From contig NZ_CP036267.1 in NCBI RefSeq assembly GCF_007744255.1, forward strand, positions 5,282,001 to 5,346,000: a stretch of DNA of 64,000 bases, read 5' to 3'. The translations under genes and the position numbers were made by a program. The number at the start of each line of letters is the position of its first letter. Within the stretch, counting starts at the first letter, position 1. This document shows positions 9,873 to 18,600 of the stretch, in pieces. The stretch comes from Thalassoglobus polymorphus (lineage in GTDB: Bacteria > Planctomycetota > Planctomycetia > Planctomycetales > Planctomycetaceae). The notes below the pieces were generated by a model. It searched no databases. It had not been told where the DNA came from and worked only from the letters and a program-made list of their open reading frames with translations.

Positions 9873-10458
9873 GTTCTTCAGCCATCTGCATCCCCCGAGC
9901 CATCTTCATTACCCGGGCATCCTTGCTGGCATCCGTGGAGATCACTTTCACGACGACGTGAACCGCTCGCCATAAAGCGGATCGCAAACACCAACTCAGA
10001 ATACTCTATCCACGAAACCAACATGACAACGACTTGGGACAACGAATCGGAACGACACCGAGAAAAGAAACGGCTGCCACGTGGAAGATCAATGAGAAGA
10101 CTCAAGCCGTCTCAGATGAAATGTGTTCGATGAAGAAAAACAACCGCGACAAAGAGAATGTGCCTCAGGTGAAGCAAAGAGTCACTGGAAGAAGGCCCGA
10201 TTGCTCGTTGGCTTTCAGAACGTAATCTGTTTGAATGCAATACACACAGCTAGCAAGCGGCACGGTATTGAATCACACGCAAACGAGTCTGCTGGAAACT
10301 TGATGACGCTCATCAACCAGAGCACGGCATCACAAAGAGGCAAGGCGTACCGCGAACCGGGACGAAAAGGTAGAACCACATACAACCACTGCAGCGATGA
10401 ATGTGGAAACAACCCTACGCTTCAGAATCTACTCAAAATCAGTCTTGGAAAGCAAAGA
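9873..10458. other. Convergent intergenic gap
   Basis: 586 bp between the YTV terminator and the rpoZ stop codon. Open frames here are short, have unlikely composition and overlap one another. I see no repeat copy or RNA gene. In many bacteria coaBC follows rpoZ; it is absent here. Confidence 0.5.
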
Positions 10459-10731
10459 CTAATCGTCGAAGTCGGGGACTTCTTCCATCAGCATTTTTTC
10501 GAGATCAGGTGCGTCATCGGGTGTGATAACAACGTTTTCTGATGTATCGAGATAGATTTTGTCTGTGAGAATTTCTTCAATCACAGTCGCCATCGATGGT
10601 TTTCCCTGACACTCAACGAGCGGAGGAGCTCCGCGATTCAATTGAACGAGACGCTTTTGAATCAGAGTCGAGAGTTTGAATTTTCCACCAACTTTTTTAG
10701 CGATGTCGTCTTCTTTGAGCTCATCGAGCAT
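10459..10731 (-). CDS. rpoZ: DNA-directed RNA polymerase subunit omega
   Basis: 90-aa omega subunit, which helps assemble the beta' subunit of RNA polymerase. Recognised from [20 protein letters not shown] followed by [18 protein letters not shown], the planctomycete version of the omega core, and by its place just after gmk. The tail is acidic. I chose the ATG at 10731 rather than the longer frame because AGAAAGA lies just upstream and the extension is gmk sequence out of frame. The start overlaps the gmk stop by 11 bp, indicating translational coupling. Confidence 0.85.
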   Translation of the reverse strand: MLDELKEDDIAKKVGGKFKLSTLIQKRLVQLNRGAPPLVECQGKPSMATVIEEILTDKIYLDTSENVVITPDDAPDLEKMLMEEVPDFDD

Positions 10732-11320
10732 AAAAATCTTTCTCCCTCGCCTCCAGAACGTCACAGATTTCCTGGACAGCTCTGTCGAGATCATCGTTGA
10801 TGATATGGTGCCGATACGAATCTGCCGATTTTAGCTCTTCCGCCGCAGTCCGCAACCTCCGTTGTATCACTTCCTCAGATTCGGTACCACGACTCCGCAG
10901 GCGTCGCTCATATTCGTCAACTGAGGGCGTCATCAAAAACAAGGAGGTCGCATCAGGGTAAATCTGCATAACCTGCAGCGCCCCCTCAACGTCAATCTCC
11001 AGAAGCACCCAGCTTCCGGAATCCTGAATTCGTTGAACTTCGCTTTTCAGCGTCCCGTACCAGAATCCACTCCGGTGAACTTCGGCACATTCCACGAAAT
11101 CACCAGCGTCTCGACGAGCCTGGAATTCATCCGAAGACAAGAAATAGTAATGGGTTCCGTCGACTTCATTCTGGCGGGGAGGCCGGGTGGTCGCGGAGAC
11201 AGCCATTTGTATAGGGACAGCTGAATCACTCAGGATTCGACCAACTATCGTGGTCTTTCCGCTACCACTAGGACCAGAGAGAACAGCGACTCGACAGGGA
11301 TCTTTGACTGAATTGTTCAC
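10721..11320 (-). CDS. gmk: Guanylate kinase
   Basis: 199-aa cytoplasmic enzyme phosphorylating GMP to GDP with ATP. The P-loop GPSGSGKTT lies at about residues 15-23. The GMP-binding [19 protein letters not shown] and the [11 protein letters not shown] block follow, and the lid region ([17 protein letters not shown]) is complete. Length is standard for the family. It forms an overlapping pair with rpoZ, a very common bacterial arrangement. The identification is secure. Confidence 0.97.
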   Translation of the reverse strand: MNNSVKDPCRVAVLSGPSGSGKTTIVGRILSDSAVPIQMAVSATTRPPRQNEVDGTHYYFLSSDEFQARRDAGDFVECAEVHRSGFWYGTLKSEVQRIQDSGSWVLLEIDVEGALQVMQIYPDATSLFLMTPSVDEYERRLRSRGTESEEVIQRRLRTAAEELKSADSYRHHIINDDLDRAVQEICDVLEAREKDFYAR

Positions 11321-11477
11321 AGAAAAACCGAAATAACGAACAGACGTATCAACACAAAATGATTGATGTATTATAAAAAAGAAGCAATGCTAAAGGGATT
11401 GGATCCGAATCGACAAACCGAAAATGCAGACCAAAACGACAACTTATCGACTCCAAACATCATTTCCAAGCAGTTTC

Positions 11478-12638
11478 ATGATGATTGCTCAGATCAGGAA
11501 TTCTCTGTTCTGCCTCTGTTTATTACTGATCGTCAATGCTGTCGGCGTCAGTGATGACCAACCGAGACTGTTGCGCGAATCTCAATTCCGTATTGCCATC
11601 AACCGAGCACTCATCGCCAATGGCGAACGGACGATCCTTCAGGACTATCTTCAGCGACTCGCGCAAGAACGTGAGGTCGCGATACTTCTCGATCGTCGAG
11701 TCGATCCGAGCCAGCGGGTCAACGTCGCTATTTCGGAGAACACTTTTGATGCGGGAATCCGCTCGCTCGTTAAGCAAATCGGTCTGGAAGTTTCAGTCGT
11801 GGGCGACTCCCTGATTGTCGGACCTCCAGAGTCGACGAACCTTCTGAGAACTCGCTGTGCAATTGCTCGCCGAGAATTCGATACGATTGAAGGATTCACT
11901 CCGAAGAGGCAGTTCGAGATCCTCAGGCGATACGAATTGAAATGGGACGATCTCTCCACTCCGCGCGAAATCCTGAAGCAACTCGCCTCGCGATACAATT
12001 TCACGATTGAAAACCTCGAAGACGTTCCACACGACTTATGGTTTCGCGGAACCTTGACATACCCAAACCTCGTCGAATCGCTCACCATTTTGCTGACTCA
12101 ATTTCAACTCTCTTTTGAATGGATCGACGCAGAGACGATCCGCATTGTTCCGGAAGTTCCGCGGGTTGGCATCGAAGGAGAACATCGACCACGTGGGATG
12201 CCAGTCGCTGATGCCATCTCGCTGGTGAAACGAAACTTTCCAAACCTTGAAGTTCAACGCGCAGGAAGCCGAATTGCATTCTCCGGTCTCTTAGAAGAAC
12301 ACGAATCAGTGGCAGTACTGATCGGTGAGAAACAACCACGCCGACCGAAAAGTGGAGATCCTGAATCAAAGCCGCTACACCAGCGAAGGTTCACTTTGAA
12401 GATGGTCCGCAAACCGTTTGGAAGTTTAATGGCGACTCTTCAACAGCAGGGAATCGAGGTCCGCTACAACGCGCAGGAATTCAACGAAGCCGGTATCGAC
12501 TTGGGACATAAAATTTCCATTGAGCTCGAACAGGCCACCATCGATCAGTTACTTAAAGAATCGTGCGATAAAGTTGGCATCGATTACGAAGTCGATGACT
12601 TTCGAATTCTGCTGAAACTCAAAGCGGGACCTGAATAA
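11478..12638 (+). CDS. Secreted protein with STN-like repeats, function unknown
   Basis: 386-aa protein with a signal peptide (MMIAQIRNSLFCLCLLLIVNAVG). Three stretches resemble secretin/TonB short N-terminal (STN) modules: LAQEREVAILLDRRVDPSQRV...ENTFDAGIRSLVKQIGLEV (about 45-110), LTYPNLVESLTILLTQFQLSFEWIDAETIRIVP (about 185-220), and the C-terminal GIEVRYNAQEF...IDQLLKESCDKVGIDYEV. No secretin channel or TonB plug follows. STN modules usually bind peptides or partner proteins in the periplasm, so an envelope scaffolding role is possible but unproven. The frame extends to an ATG at 11424, which gives an unusually long n-region; neither start has a clear Shine-Dalgarno. Confidence 0.65.
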   Translation: MMIAQIRNSLFCLCLLLIVNAVGVSDDQPRLLRESQFRIAINRALIANGERTILQDYLQRLAQEREVAILLDRRVDPSQRVNVAISENTFDAGIRSLVKQIGLEVSVVGDSLIVGPPESTNLLRTRCAIARREFDTIEGFTPKRQFEILRRYELKWDDLSTPREILKQLASRYNFTIENLEDVPHDLWFRGTLTYPNLVESLTILLTQFQLSFEWIDAETIRIVPEVPRVGIEGEHRPRGMPVADAISLVKRNFPNLEVQRAGSRIAFSGLLEEHESVAVLIGEKQPRRPKSGDPESKPLHQRRFTLKMVRKPFGSLMATLQQQGIEVRYNAQEFNEAGIDLGHKISIELEQATIDQLLKESCDKVGIDYEVDDFRILLKLKAGPE

Positions 12639-12767
12639 GTAAAACTTGAACAGATCATGGCGTCTTCCTCCGCAACTGAAGTGGCAGCCAAATTGCTTGC
12701 TCTTGCTTCTCCGGTCTCGATGAGCGACGCTTTATCGTTCTCAATTTATCATGACAGGCTGTGCCTT

Positions 12768-13523
12768 ATGACTATTCGATCATCGCTGCTCATTATCTCG
12801 TCGATGTTCTTTGTGACTCCCCCTTCGCTCATCTTTGCTCAAGACGATGCTGGGAAGAAGGATGAAGAACAATCCGAGCGATACACATTCGATATTCGCC
12901 ACGACCCCAATGGCATCGGAAAATTCTATTTGGGACGCGAGATTGCACACGTCATGGGGCATCAAGGGATTCGTTGGCTCGAACGAGAAACACGAGAAGA
13001 AGAAGAGCGACTCTCGCTGTTGATTGAAGGCCTGAAAATCAAACCGGGTATGAGCGTTGCAGATATCGGAGCCGGGTCCGGAGTCATCAGTGTTTTGCTT
13101 TCCAAAGCGGTCGGTGAAGAGGGAGAAGTTTTGGCGGTCGATATTCAACCAGAAATGCTGACTGCACTTCAAAACAAACTGAGGCTACTCGGGATCAAGA
13201 ATGTTAAAGGAGTTTTGGGAACAACCAAGTCCCCCAAACTCGAAGCAGAATCTGTCGATCTGGTAGTCATGGTCGACGTGTACCATGAATTTGACTTCCC
13301 GTATGAGATGCTCAACGAGATCGCAAAGTCACTTAAAAAAGGAGGGCGAGTCGCGTTTGTCGAGTACCGCCTGGAAGACCCAAAAGTCCCAATCAAGCTC
13401 GTCCACAAAATGTCCGAAGCACAAGTCAAAAAAGAAGCCCTCATCAAGGATCATGGGCTCAAATACCTGGAGACCTTTCGAAAACTCCCCCGACAACATG
13501 TCGTCATCTTCGAAAAGAAATAG
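12768..13523 (+). CDS. Class I SAM-dependent methyltransferase with signal peptide
   Basis: 251-aa protein with a Rossmann methyltransferase core: motif I VADIGAGSGVISVLLS, acidic VLAVDIQPEML, then VDLVVMVDVYHEF and LKKGGRVAFVEYR. Unusually, the ATG at 12768 begins a clear export signal (MTIRSSLLIISSMFF...PSLIFAQ), so the enzyme appears to be translocated. The same arrangement occurs in other planctomycetes; the acceptor is unknown, and how SAM would be available outside the cytoplasm is unclear. A longer frame from 12657 would bury the signal and is less likely. It converges with the KaiC-like gene with a 6-bp gap, 129 bp after the STN-like gene. Confidence 0.8.
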   Translation: MTIRSSLLIISSMFFVTPPSLIFAQDDAGKKDEEQSERYTFDIRHDPNGIGKFYLGREIAHVMGHQGIRWLERETREEEERLSLLIEGLKIKPGMSVADIGAGSGVISVLLSKAVGEEGEVLAVDIQPEMLTALQNKLRLLGIKNVKGVLGTTKSPKLEAESVDLVVMVDVYHEFDFPYEMLNEIAKSLKKGGRVAFVEYRLEDPKVPIKLVHKMSEAQVKKEALIKDHGLKYLETFRKLPRQHVVIFEKK

Positions 13524-13529
13524 CTGCTG

Positions 13530-14405
13530 CTAGAGTAGTTTCAGGCCAGATTCAACAATTTCATAGGGGCGGATGGAATCGTCACACGCGCTGCCACGAT
13601 GTTTGGCAACGTGTAAAGCTCGCCCCATTTGGGAACCTTCGCGAACCTTCCCCATGAGGATGATTGTGTTTGCATTTGCGAGGACGTCACCACTTTCGAT
13701 TTGCCGAGTCAGCAGATCGTCCAGCATCACTTCGTGAGTCGTGCAGAGCATCAGGCAGCCGATGGAATTCCATTCGTAAAAATGCTTCTGAACCTGCTCT
13801 TCGTTTTTCCGAAACTCGATACGGAAGTAATCGCGCGCAACCCAGTCCGCATCTTTTCGCAAAATTTGATGGTAGATGTATTCAAACAGTTCAAACTGAA
13901 ATGAATCACTCGCACGATCTGTTGGCTCGATCCCATCAATAACGCAGCGACGGACTCCCTGACAAAAATTCCCATAGAAGAATGCAATGGTCTCAGCCAA
14001 TTTCCGATTGAGATCCGCCTTCCATTCTTTCTTCTGATCGAAGTCCATATCGGTCATTGTCACTCGGCGACCGGTCCGCTGAAATTGATGCAACGCATCC
14101 CAACGAGCAACTTCCGGTTTCCAGATGTCACTTGGAAGCGTGCCGATCAGTTCTTGAGGCCGCTCGCGAAGAGTCCAGTCAAAGAGACGCATCGCATAGT
14201 CTGCGTGAGACTGAGTATCGCCGCGCGAGGTCATATCGAAAATGATCCCCGTCTCCCCTTCCTGCTCTTTCCCTTGATGCAGATACTGAAGGCCTAATTG
14301 AGTTTTGCCGATGCCGGTCGCTCCCAGGACAACCGTCAACGATCCCGGCAACAATCCGCCACCAAGCATCTCATCCAATTCAGTAATTCCGGTGCTTTGA
14401 CGCAT
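13530..14405 (-). CDS. KaiC-like RecA-superfamily ATPase
   Basis: 291-aa cytoplasmic protein with one KaiC/RadA-type P-loop domain. [16 protein letters not shown] leads into the Walker A GATGIGKT (28-35), and a Walker B-like [10 protein letters not shown] follows. Circadian KaiC has two such domains; single-domain relatives act in signalling or unknown roles, so no clock function is claimed. The central region ([14 protein letters not shown]...) does not match anything I recognise. No kaiA or kaiB gene is nearby. It is the only gene of its transcript visible here and converges on the methyltransferase gene. Confidence 0.8.
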   Translation of the reverse strand: MRQSTGITELDEMLGGGLLPGSLTVVLGATGIGKTQLGLQYLHQGKEQEGETGIIFDMTSRGDTQSHADYAMRLFDWTLRERPQELIGTLPSDIWKPEVARWDALHQFQRTGRRVTMTDMDFDQKKEWKADLNRKLAETIAFFYGNFCQGVRRCVIDGIEPTDRASDSFQFELFEYIYHQILRKDADWVARDYFRIEFRKNEEQVQKHFYEWNSIGCLMLCTTHEVMLDDLLTRQIESGDVLANANTIILMGKVREGSQMGRALHVAKHRGSACDDSIRPYEIVESGLKLL

Positions 14406-14859
14406 TTCTTTTCTTCAGTCCTCAGTTTTTTGGAAAGTCGACAGAATACAGGAACTGCAGCCACTTGCGAATAGACCAGAGCCGTTTCATTGCGAGCTGA
14501 GCCCGTGCGGGTCACATTTACGGCTCCATAGACCGCTCTTCACAAGCTCGCAGTTCCTCTACATCGAAGAAGTTGAACGTTCGGAAATTTCCCTGAAGGG
14601 ACTCATCACAAAAAATTGATACGAACTCGTTATGATTATTCGGAAAGATTATCCTCTGTTTAGAACCAGTCCGAAAACCTTTGGAATAGCTGCTTTCCTC
14701 AACGTTTGAGAGAGCAATTTCACGTTTCAGGACCAGTTCTAGAACTCCCCATAAACCCAGAGCTTGCTCCCTCAAACATTGCGAGAACCGACTCCTCCAG
14801 AGATTTTCAGATTGGTTCCCATCACATAGCTGTTCAAATTGCCGCTTAAAGGAAAACCG
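14406..14859. other. Divergent gap containing repeat copy B1
   Basis: 454 bp between the divergent KaiC-like and beta-propeller genes. It holds family-B copy B1 and a possible degenerate family-A remnant near 14503-14520 (GCCCGTGCGGGTCACATTTA). Nothing else stands out. Confidence 0.6.
14660..14742 (+). repeat. Family-B palindromic element, copy B1
   Basis: A 75-bp core (14664-14738) bounded by TTAG (14660-14663) and CTAG (14739-14742), both fitting YTAR. The core starts AACCAGTCCGAAAACC and ends GGACCAGTT. The two ends pair as an imperfect terminal inverted repeat, and the centre (CTCAACGTTTGAG) is a small hairpin, so the element can snap back on itself. Confidence 0.85.
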
Positions 14860-16398
14860 ATGAACTTTCGCGTCATACTTTTCATACTCACTCTGTCGTG
14901 CGTCGCAAACCTTTCACCAACACAAGCTGATGAACGGGTCTTCTTCGCGTTTGACGATCACAGTATTCCGTGGCGTCACAATCTGAAGGTGTCGCTGGTC
15001 GAAGCAGAGAAACATCCTGATAACCCCGTTTTGCGTCGAGGCCCAAAGGGAGCCCCGGATCACGGCCATGCAATTTTGTACGGCACCGTTATCAAAGATG
15101 GGGAGACATTCCGAATGTGGTACCTCGGAATGATCCAAACCGAAATCGAAAAAGGACAGGCCCCCGGTTGGTGGCGACCAATGTGCTACGCCGAGAGTCA
15201 GGATGGCATTAACTGGACCAAGCCTGAACTGGGACTGGTTGAGTTCAACGGCAACAAAAAGAACAACATCTGTTTGATCGAATCACCGACCTATTCAATG
15301 ACCCGCGTGAACGATTTTCTTTCGGTCCTGTATGAACCAAACGATCCTGACCCGAGCCGTCGATACAAAGTCGCTTACATTGCTCACATGCCGTACGACG
15401 ACATCAAGGGAGGCATGAGCAACATCGGCGTCAAAGAACACCGCGTCGGGACGACGATTTGCGCGACCAGCGCCGACGGCCTCAGTTGGAAAGTCGTTGG
15501 TGATCGCCCAGCCAATGCGGGAGGCGAACGCTTTGAGGTTTCGTCACTCTATCGCTTCGGCGACTTTTACTATTCGACCGGGCAACTCCTCTCGCCCTGG
15601 ACATGGCGACCTGATGGGAGCAGAACCGGTCGAAACGTCCTGGCGTTTCGCTCATCTGATTTCAAAAACTGGTCGCAAGCGACCGCTCACGCCTATTCCC
15701 GTCCGGGGCAACTCACAAACCCTCCTGTCGAAGGTGAGCAAATGCACATGGGAATGGGACTGTGGAACCGAGGGAATGTGATGGTCGGGCTGCACGGGAT
15801 GTGGCAGAACGCGTCAACCAAACCGAAAAAAGGCGAAAACTGGAACAAGGGAGTTCACATCGACCTTGGTCTCGTCGTCAGTAACGACGGAGTGCATTAC
15901 CGCGAACCCGTTCCGAATTTCAAAGTGATTCCTCGAGGTGAACCGGGAGCATGGGACGACACAGCATTGTTACAAGGTCACGCTTTCGTCAATGAGGGCG
16001 ATAAAACCATGATGTGGTATTCTCACTGGGACACATCCGGAAACCTCAAGACTATGGAGATCGGACTGGCGACCTTGCGACGAGATGGTTTCGGGTTCCT
16101 TTCAGCTCAGGAAGATGACAACGACTCAGAATTCATCACCGACTTTTTCGAACTCAACGAGAACGAAAAAATCTTTCTGAACGTCTCGGGACTCTCCCCC
16201 GACGATGAGCTGACGGTCGAACTCCTGGATCAACGAGCGGAACCGATTCCGGGATACTCAACGAAAGTTTCAACAAGCGGTCTTCGCGTTCCTGTTGAAT
16301 GGTCCAAGCCAGCAAGTTCGGCGAAAAAGCGAGCGTTGAGAGTTCGCTTCCCAGTCGGCAGCCTCGCAAAAGTCTATGCAATTTACCTCCAAAAGTAG
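14860..16398 (+). CDS. Exported beta-propeller protein, GH32-like (paralogue 1)
   Basis: 512-aa secreted protein (signal MNFRVILFILTLSCVANLSP). It resembles the five-bladed beta-propeller glycosidases (GH32/GH43-type), with repeated blade motifs such as FRMWYLGM, CYAESQDGINWTKPELGL and MMWYSHWDTSGNLKTMEIGLATLRRDGFGF. A C-terminal beta domain (SGLSPDDELTVELLDQRAEPIPGY) follows. Paralogues lie at 18601-20094 and 21279-22883. It probably binds or cleaves a carbohydrate outside the cytoplasm; catalytic residues cannot be assigned with confidence. I chose the ATG at 14860 over one seven codons upstream because AAAGGA lies 6-8 nt before it. Confidence 0.78.
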   Translation: MNFRVILFILTLSCVANLSPTQADERVFFAFDDHSIPWRHNLKVSLVEAEKHPDNPVLRRGPKGAPDHGHAILYGTVIKDGETFRMWYLGMIQTEIEKGQAPGWWRPMCYAESQDGINWTKPELGLVEFNGNKKNNICLIESPTYSMTRVNDFLSVLYEPNDPDPSRRYKVAYIAHMPYDDIKGGMSNIGVKEHRVGTTICATSADGLSWKVVGDRPANAGGERFEVSSLYRFGDFYYSTGQLLSPWTWRPDGSRTGRNVLAFRSSDFKNWSQATAHAYSRPGQLTNPPVEGEQMHMGMGLWNRGNVMVGLHGMWQNASTKPKKGENWNKGVHIDLGLVVSNDGVHYREPVPNFKVIPRGEPGAWDDTALLQGHAFVNEGDKTMMWYSHWDTSGNLKTMEIGLATLRRDGFGFLSAQEDDNDSEFITDFFELNENEKIFLNVSGLSPDDELTVELLDQRAEPIPGYSTKVSTSGLRVPVEWSKPASSAKKRALRVRFPVGSLAKVYAIYLQK

Positions 16399-16458
16399 TC
16401 TTCTACGGAATCATTCAGTCTTTCCTGATGCTGCATTTCAAACGGACTGGCTCACATT

Positions 16459-18204
16459 ATGAAACAGCTCTGCGCCTCTTTTCTGATAGTTGTGATGTTC
16501 ACAACTCACTGTTTTTCCGAAGAACAGCCGACTCTCAAAGCGGACATCGTCGGCTTGTGGATGATGGGGCAATCGCTCTGCGAAGGTGCCGAATCATTAC
16601 CAGTTGTGACGCCAACCGATCAAGGTTGGGGGAACTATCGGTTCAAACGAGGAGTGCGCACCTGGATGTATGGTGATCACTGCCAGACCCCTGAAGATCG
16701 CTCCGAAGAGCAGTTCAAGTTTGTACCTCTCTCCGCTACGAAACATGGCGGACTGGGTGAAACGATTGCCAACGGACTGGCTGATCATTTGAAATCTCAG
16801 TTCACCGCCCCAAAGCTGAGCAAAGACAAGTCGAAGGCAGCATCACCTCATTTCCTGACCGCCTACGCAGGGCAGGGTGGTCGCCTGATTGATGAACTTT
16901 CCAGCATCGATCAGTCGACAGATCCGCGAACTCCTGAGTCACGCCAGCACGGCGGAGGATACTACAAGACCAGCCTCGATGATGCCCGTCGCGCGAAAGC
17001 TCAAGCTGAATCGATGGGCAAGAAATTTTCCATCGCTGCGTTGATCTGGATGCAGGGGGAAGCAAATGGTGGCCCCAAGGGGGGAATCAATCCGAGTCGA
17101 TGGGGAGAAGAACTGACTCGGCCAGATGGACAAAAGTGGTACCGAGACAGGCTGATCGAATACCGCAATCAATGGTCTCACGACCTGCAGTTGATCACCG
17201 GGCAAGTCGACGAAATCCCGATGTTCACCTATCAGACTCAAGGCGCCGCTGGTGAAGCTCAATTGATGGCTGCCGACCGAGACCCAAACATTTCAATGGT
17301 CGGCCCTCACTACATGGTGCCGAGCGCAGCCAACAGCCGCTACTCAGGAAGGTACGGCGATCCGATTCACCTCTCCGCCGACGGTCAACGCTGGTATGGC
17401 GAGCAAGTTGCCAAAGTCGTGCACCGGGTGCTGCAAGAAGGTGAAGAATGGGAACCGCTGCGCCCACGAAAAGCAATTGTTGCACCGGACCGAAAAAGCG
17501 TGCTGGTCGAGTTTCTGGTCCCACGCCCTCCGCTTGTTCTGGACGAGACGTTTCTTCCTCGCCAACGATACCCGATGAACAAAGGCTTCCACTCGCTCTA
17601 CGGATTCCAGATTCGAGATGCAGACCGAGCAGTCTCGGAAATCACGGAGATCACCGTAGAATCACCGACGTCGCTGCGAATCGAACTGACCTCACCACTT
17701 GATAAAGAGACCACAGCCACGCTCAGCTACGGACTTCCTTACGCTGATCGAATCGGGACGATTCTTGACATCAGAAAAGGCCCCAACATCGACGACCAGC
17801 CGACGACAGACCTGCTGGTTGAGGCAATCGATGATGATCGACTGAAACCTCTGATCGCTGAAGGAATTTTTTACGTCTCAAACATGCTTTCAGGGGAAGC
17901 TTACTCACGTGCACCGATTCGCCTCATTCAGGCAGCCAACGGAAAGACAGCCAATGGAAAGACAGCCAATGGGACGACTACATTGCGTTTTCAAAATCGC
18001 GAACTCCGTAACAACAAATCGTTCGCTACGGGGCAGAAGCTGACTGCAATGCGTGCCTTCTCCTACGGAAATCTGCGGGATTCCGATTCAGAAAAGGCTA
18101 TCTACCACTTCGCCGATGGCGCCTACGGAACCCGTGTCGACCAACCCTATCCTTTATGGAATTGGTGCGTTCTCTTCAATCAGTTTCCCATCTCAGAACA
18201 GTAA
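16459..18204 (+). CDS. Secreted SASA-type carbohydrate esterase (SGNH fold)
   Basis: 581-aa protein with a signal peptide (MKQLCASFLIVVMFTTHCFS). It shows the sialate O-acetylesterase-type (SASA, PF03629) pattern. WMMGQSLCEG supplies the nucleophile Ser in a GQS block, LIWMQGEANGG is the second conserved block, and a candidate His lies in GDPIHLSADGQRWYGE. The C-terminal 200 residues form a beta-rich domain. The likely role is deacetylation of glycans outside the cytoplasm. A 15-bp in-frame triplication (ANGKT, ANGKT, ANGTT) occurs at 17935-17979. It lies 60 bp after propeller paralogue 1 on the same strand, so the two are probably co-transcribed. Confidence 0.82.
   Translation: MKQLCASFLIVVMFTTHCFSEEQPTLKADIVGLWMMGQSLCEGAESLPVVTPTDQGWGNYRFKRGVRTWMYGDHCQTPEDRSEEQFKFVPLSATKHGGLGETIANGLADHLKSQFTAPKLSKDKSKAASPHFLTAYAGQGGRLIDELSSIDQSTDPRTPESRQHGGGYYKTSLDDARRAKAQAESMGKKFSIAALIWMQGEANGGPKGGINPSRWGEELTRPDGQKWYRDRLIEYRNQWSHDLQLITGQVDEIPMFTYQTQGAAGEAQLMAADRDPNISMVGPHYMVPSAANSRYSGRYGDPIHLSADGQRWYGEQVAKVVHRVLQEGEEWEPLRPRKAIVAPDRKSVLVEFLVPRPPLVLDETFLPRQRYPMNKGFHSLYGFQIRDADRAVSEITEITVESPTSLRIELTSPLDKETTATLSYGLPYADRIGTILDIRKGPNIDDQPTTDLLVEAIDDDRLKPLIAEGIFYVSNMLSGEAYSRAPIRLIQAANGKTANGKTANGTTTLRFQNRELRNNKSFATGQKLTAMRAFSYGNLRDSDSEKAIYHFADGAYGTRVDQPYPLWNWCVLFNQFPISEQ
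17935..17979 (+). repeat. In-frame 15-bp triplicate repeat
   Basis: Three consecutive 15-bp units (GCCAACGGAAAGACA and variants) encode ANGKT/ANGKT/ANGTT within the esterase C-terminal domain. This is probably slippage-generated. Confidence 0.8.
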
Positions 18205-18216
18205 GTCGACTGACTC

Positions 18217-18259
18217 TAACACTGGTCTCGTTAACACTGGTCTCGTTAACACTGGCATC
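18217..18259 (+). repeat. 15-bp tandem repeat, 2.9 copies
   Basis: TAACACTGGTCTCGT occurs twice in perfect tandem (18217-18231, 18232-18246), then a third partial copy TAACACTGG at 18247. It lies just after the esterase stop codon. Confidence 0.9.
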
Positions 18260-18540
18260 AATTCAATATTGATTCTTGAACAGCGTGGCAGCGCGACCTT
18301 CCGAGTTCGACTAAGCATTCTTGAATGAGTCTGAGTTGGCGTAATCTGGAAGCTTGTTAATCGAGTTGTGAACTGCTGTTGACCTCCATCTCACCTTACA
18401 ACTCCCAATGCATCGGCAGAGATGCAGGCGGACTTAGAAACGATTACGATGAGGAACCGACACGAGAACAATTCCAATATTCATATTCACACTCTGACTC
18501 GTGTCGAGAGTCTATGTAGCCCTGAGAATGACCTGCACTG

Positions 18541-18560
18541 GCGAGACAAGTATTGAAAAT
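18541..18560 (+). repeat. Family-C short motif, copy C5 (diverged)
   Basis: GAGACAAGTATTGAAAAT resembles the recurrent motif CACGACAAGYATTGnAAATG found in four other gaps. Confidence 0.45.
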
Positions 18561-18600
18561 TTTCTCAATCTCATATCAACCGTGACAAGGATTTATTTCG

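Larger units (their letters stand above)
18205..18600. other. Intergenic gap with 15-bp tandem repeat and C5 motif
   Basis: 396 bp between the esterase and propeller paralogue 2. It contains a non-coding tandem repeat (18217-18259) and a family-C motif at 18541-18560. No gene is seen. Confidence 0.55.

Noticed and set aside
9801..10133. 110-codon frame running through the YTV terminator
   Set aside because: It crosses a strong terminator stem and has no protein-like features.
13530..14405. Circadian clock KaiC
   Set aside because: It has only one P-loop domain and there is no kaiA or kaiB.
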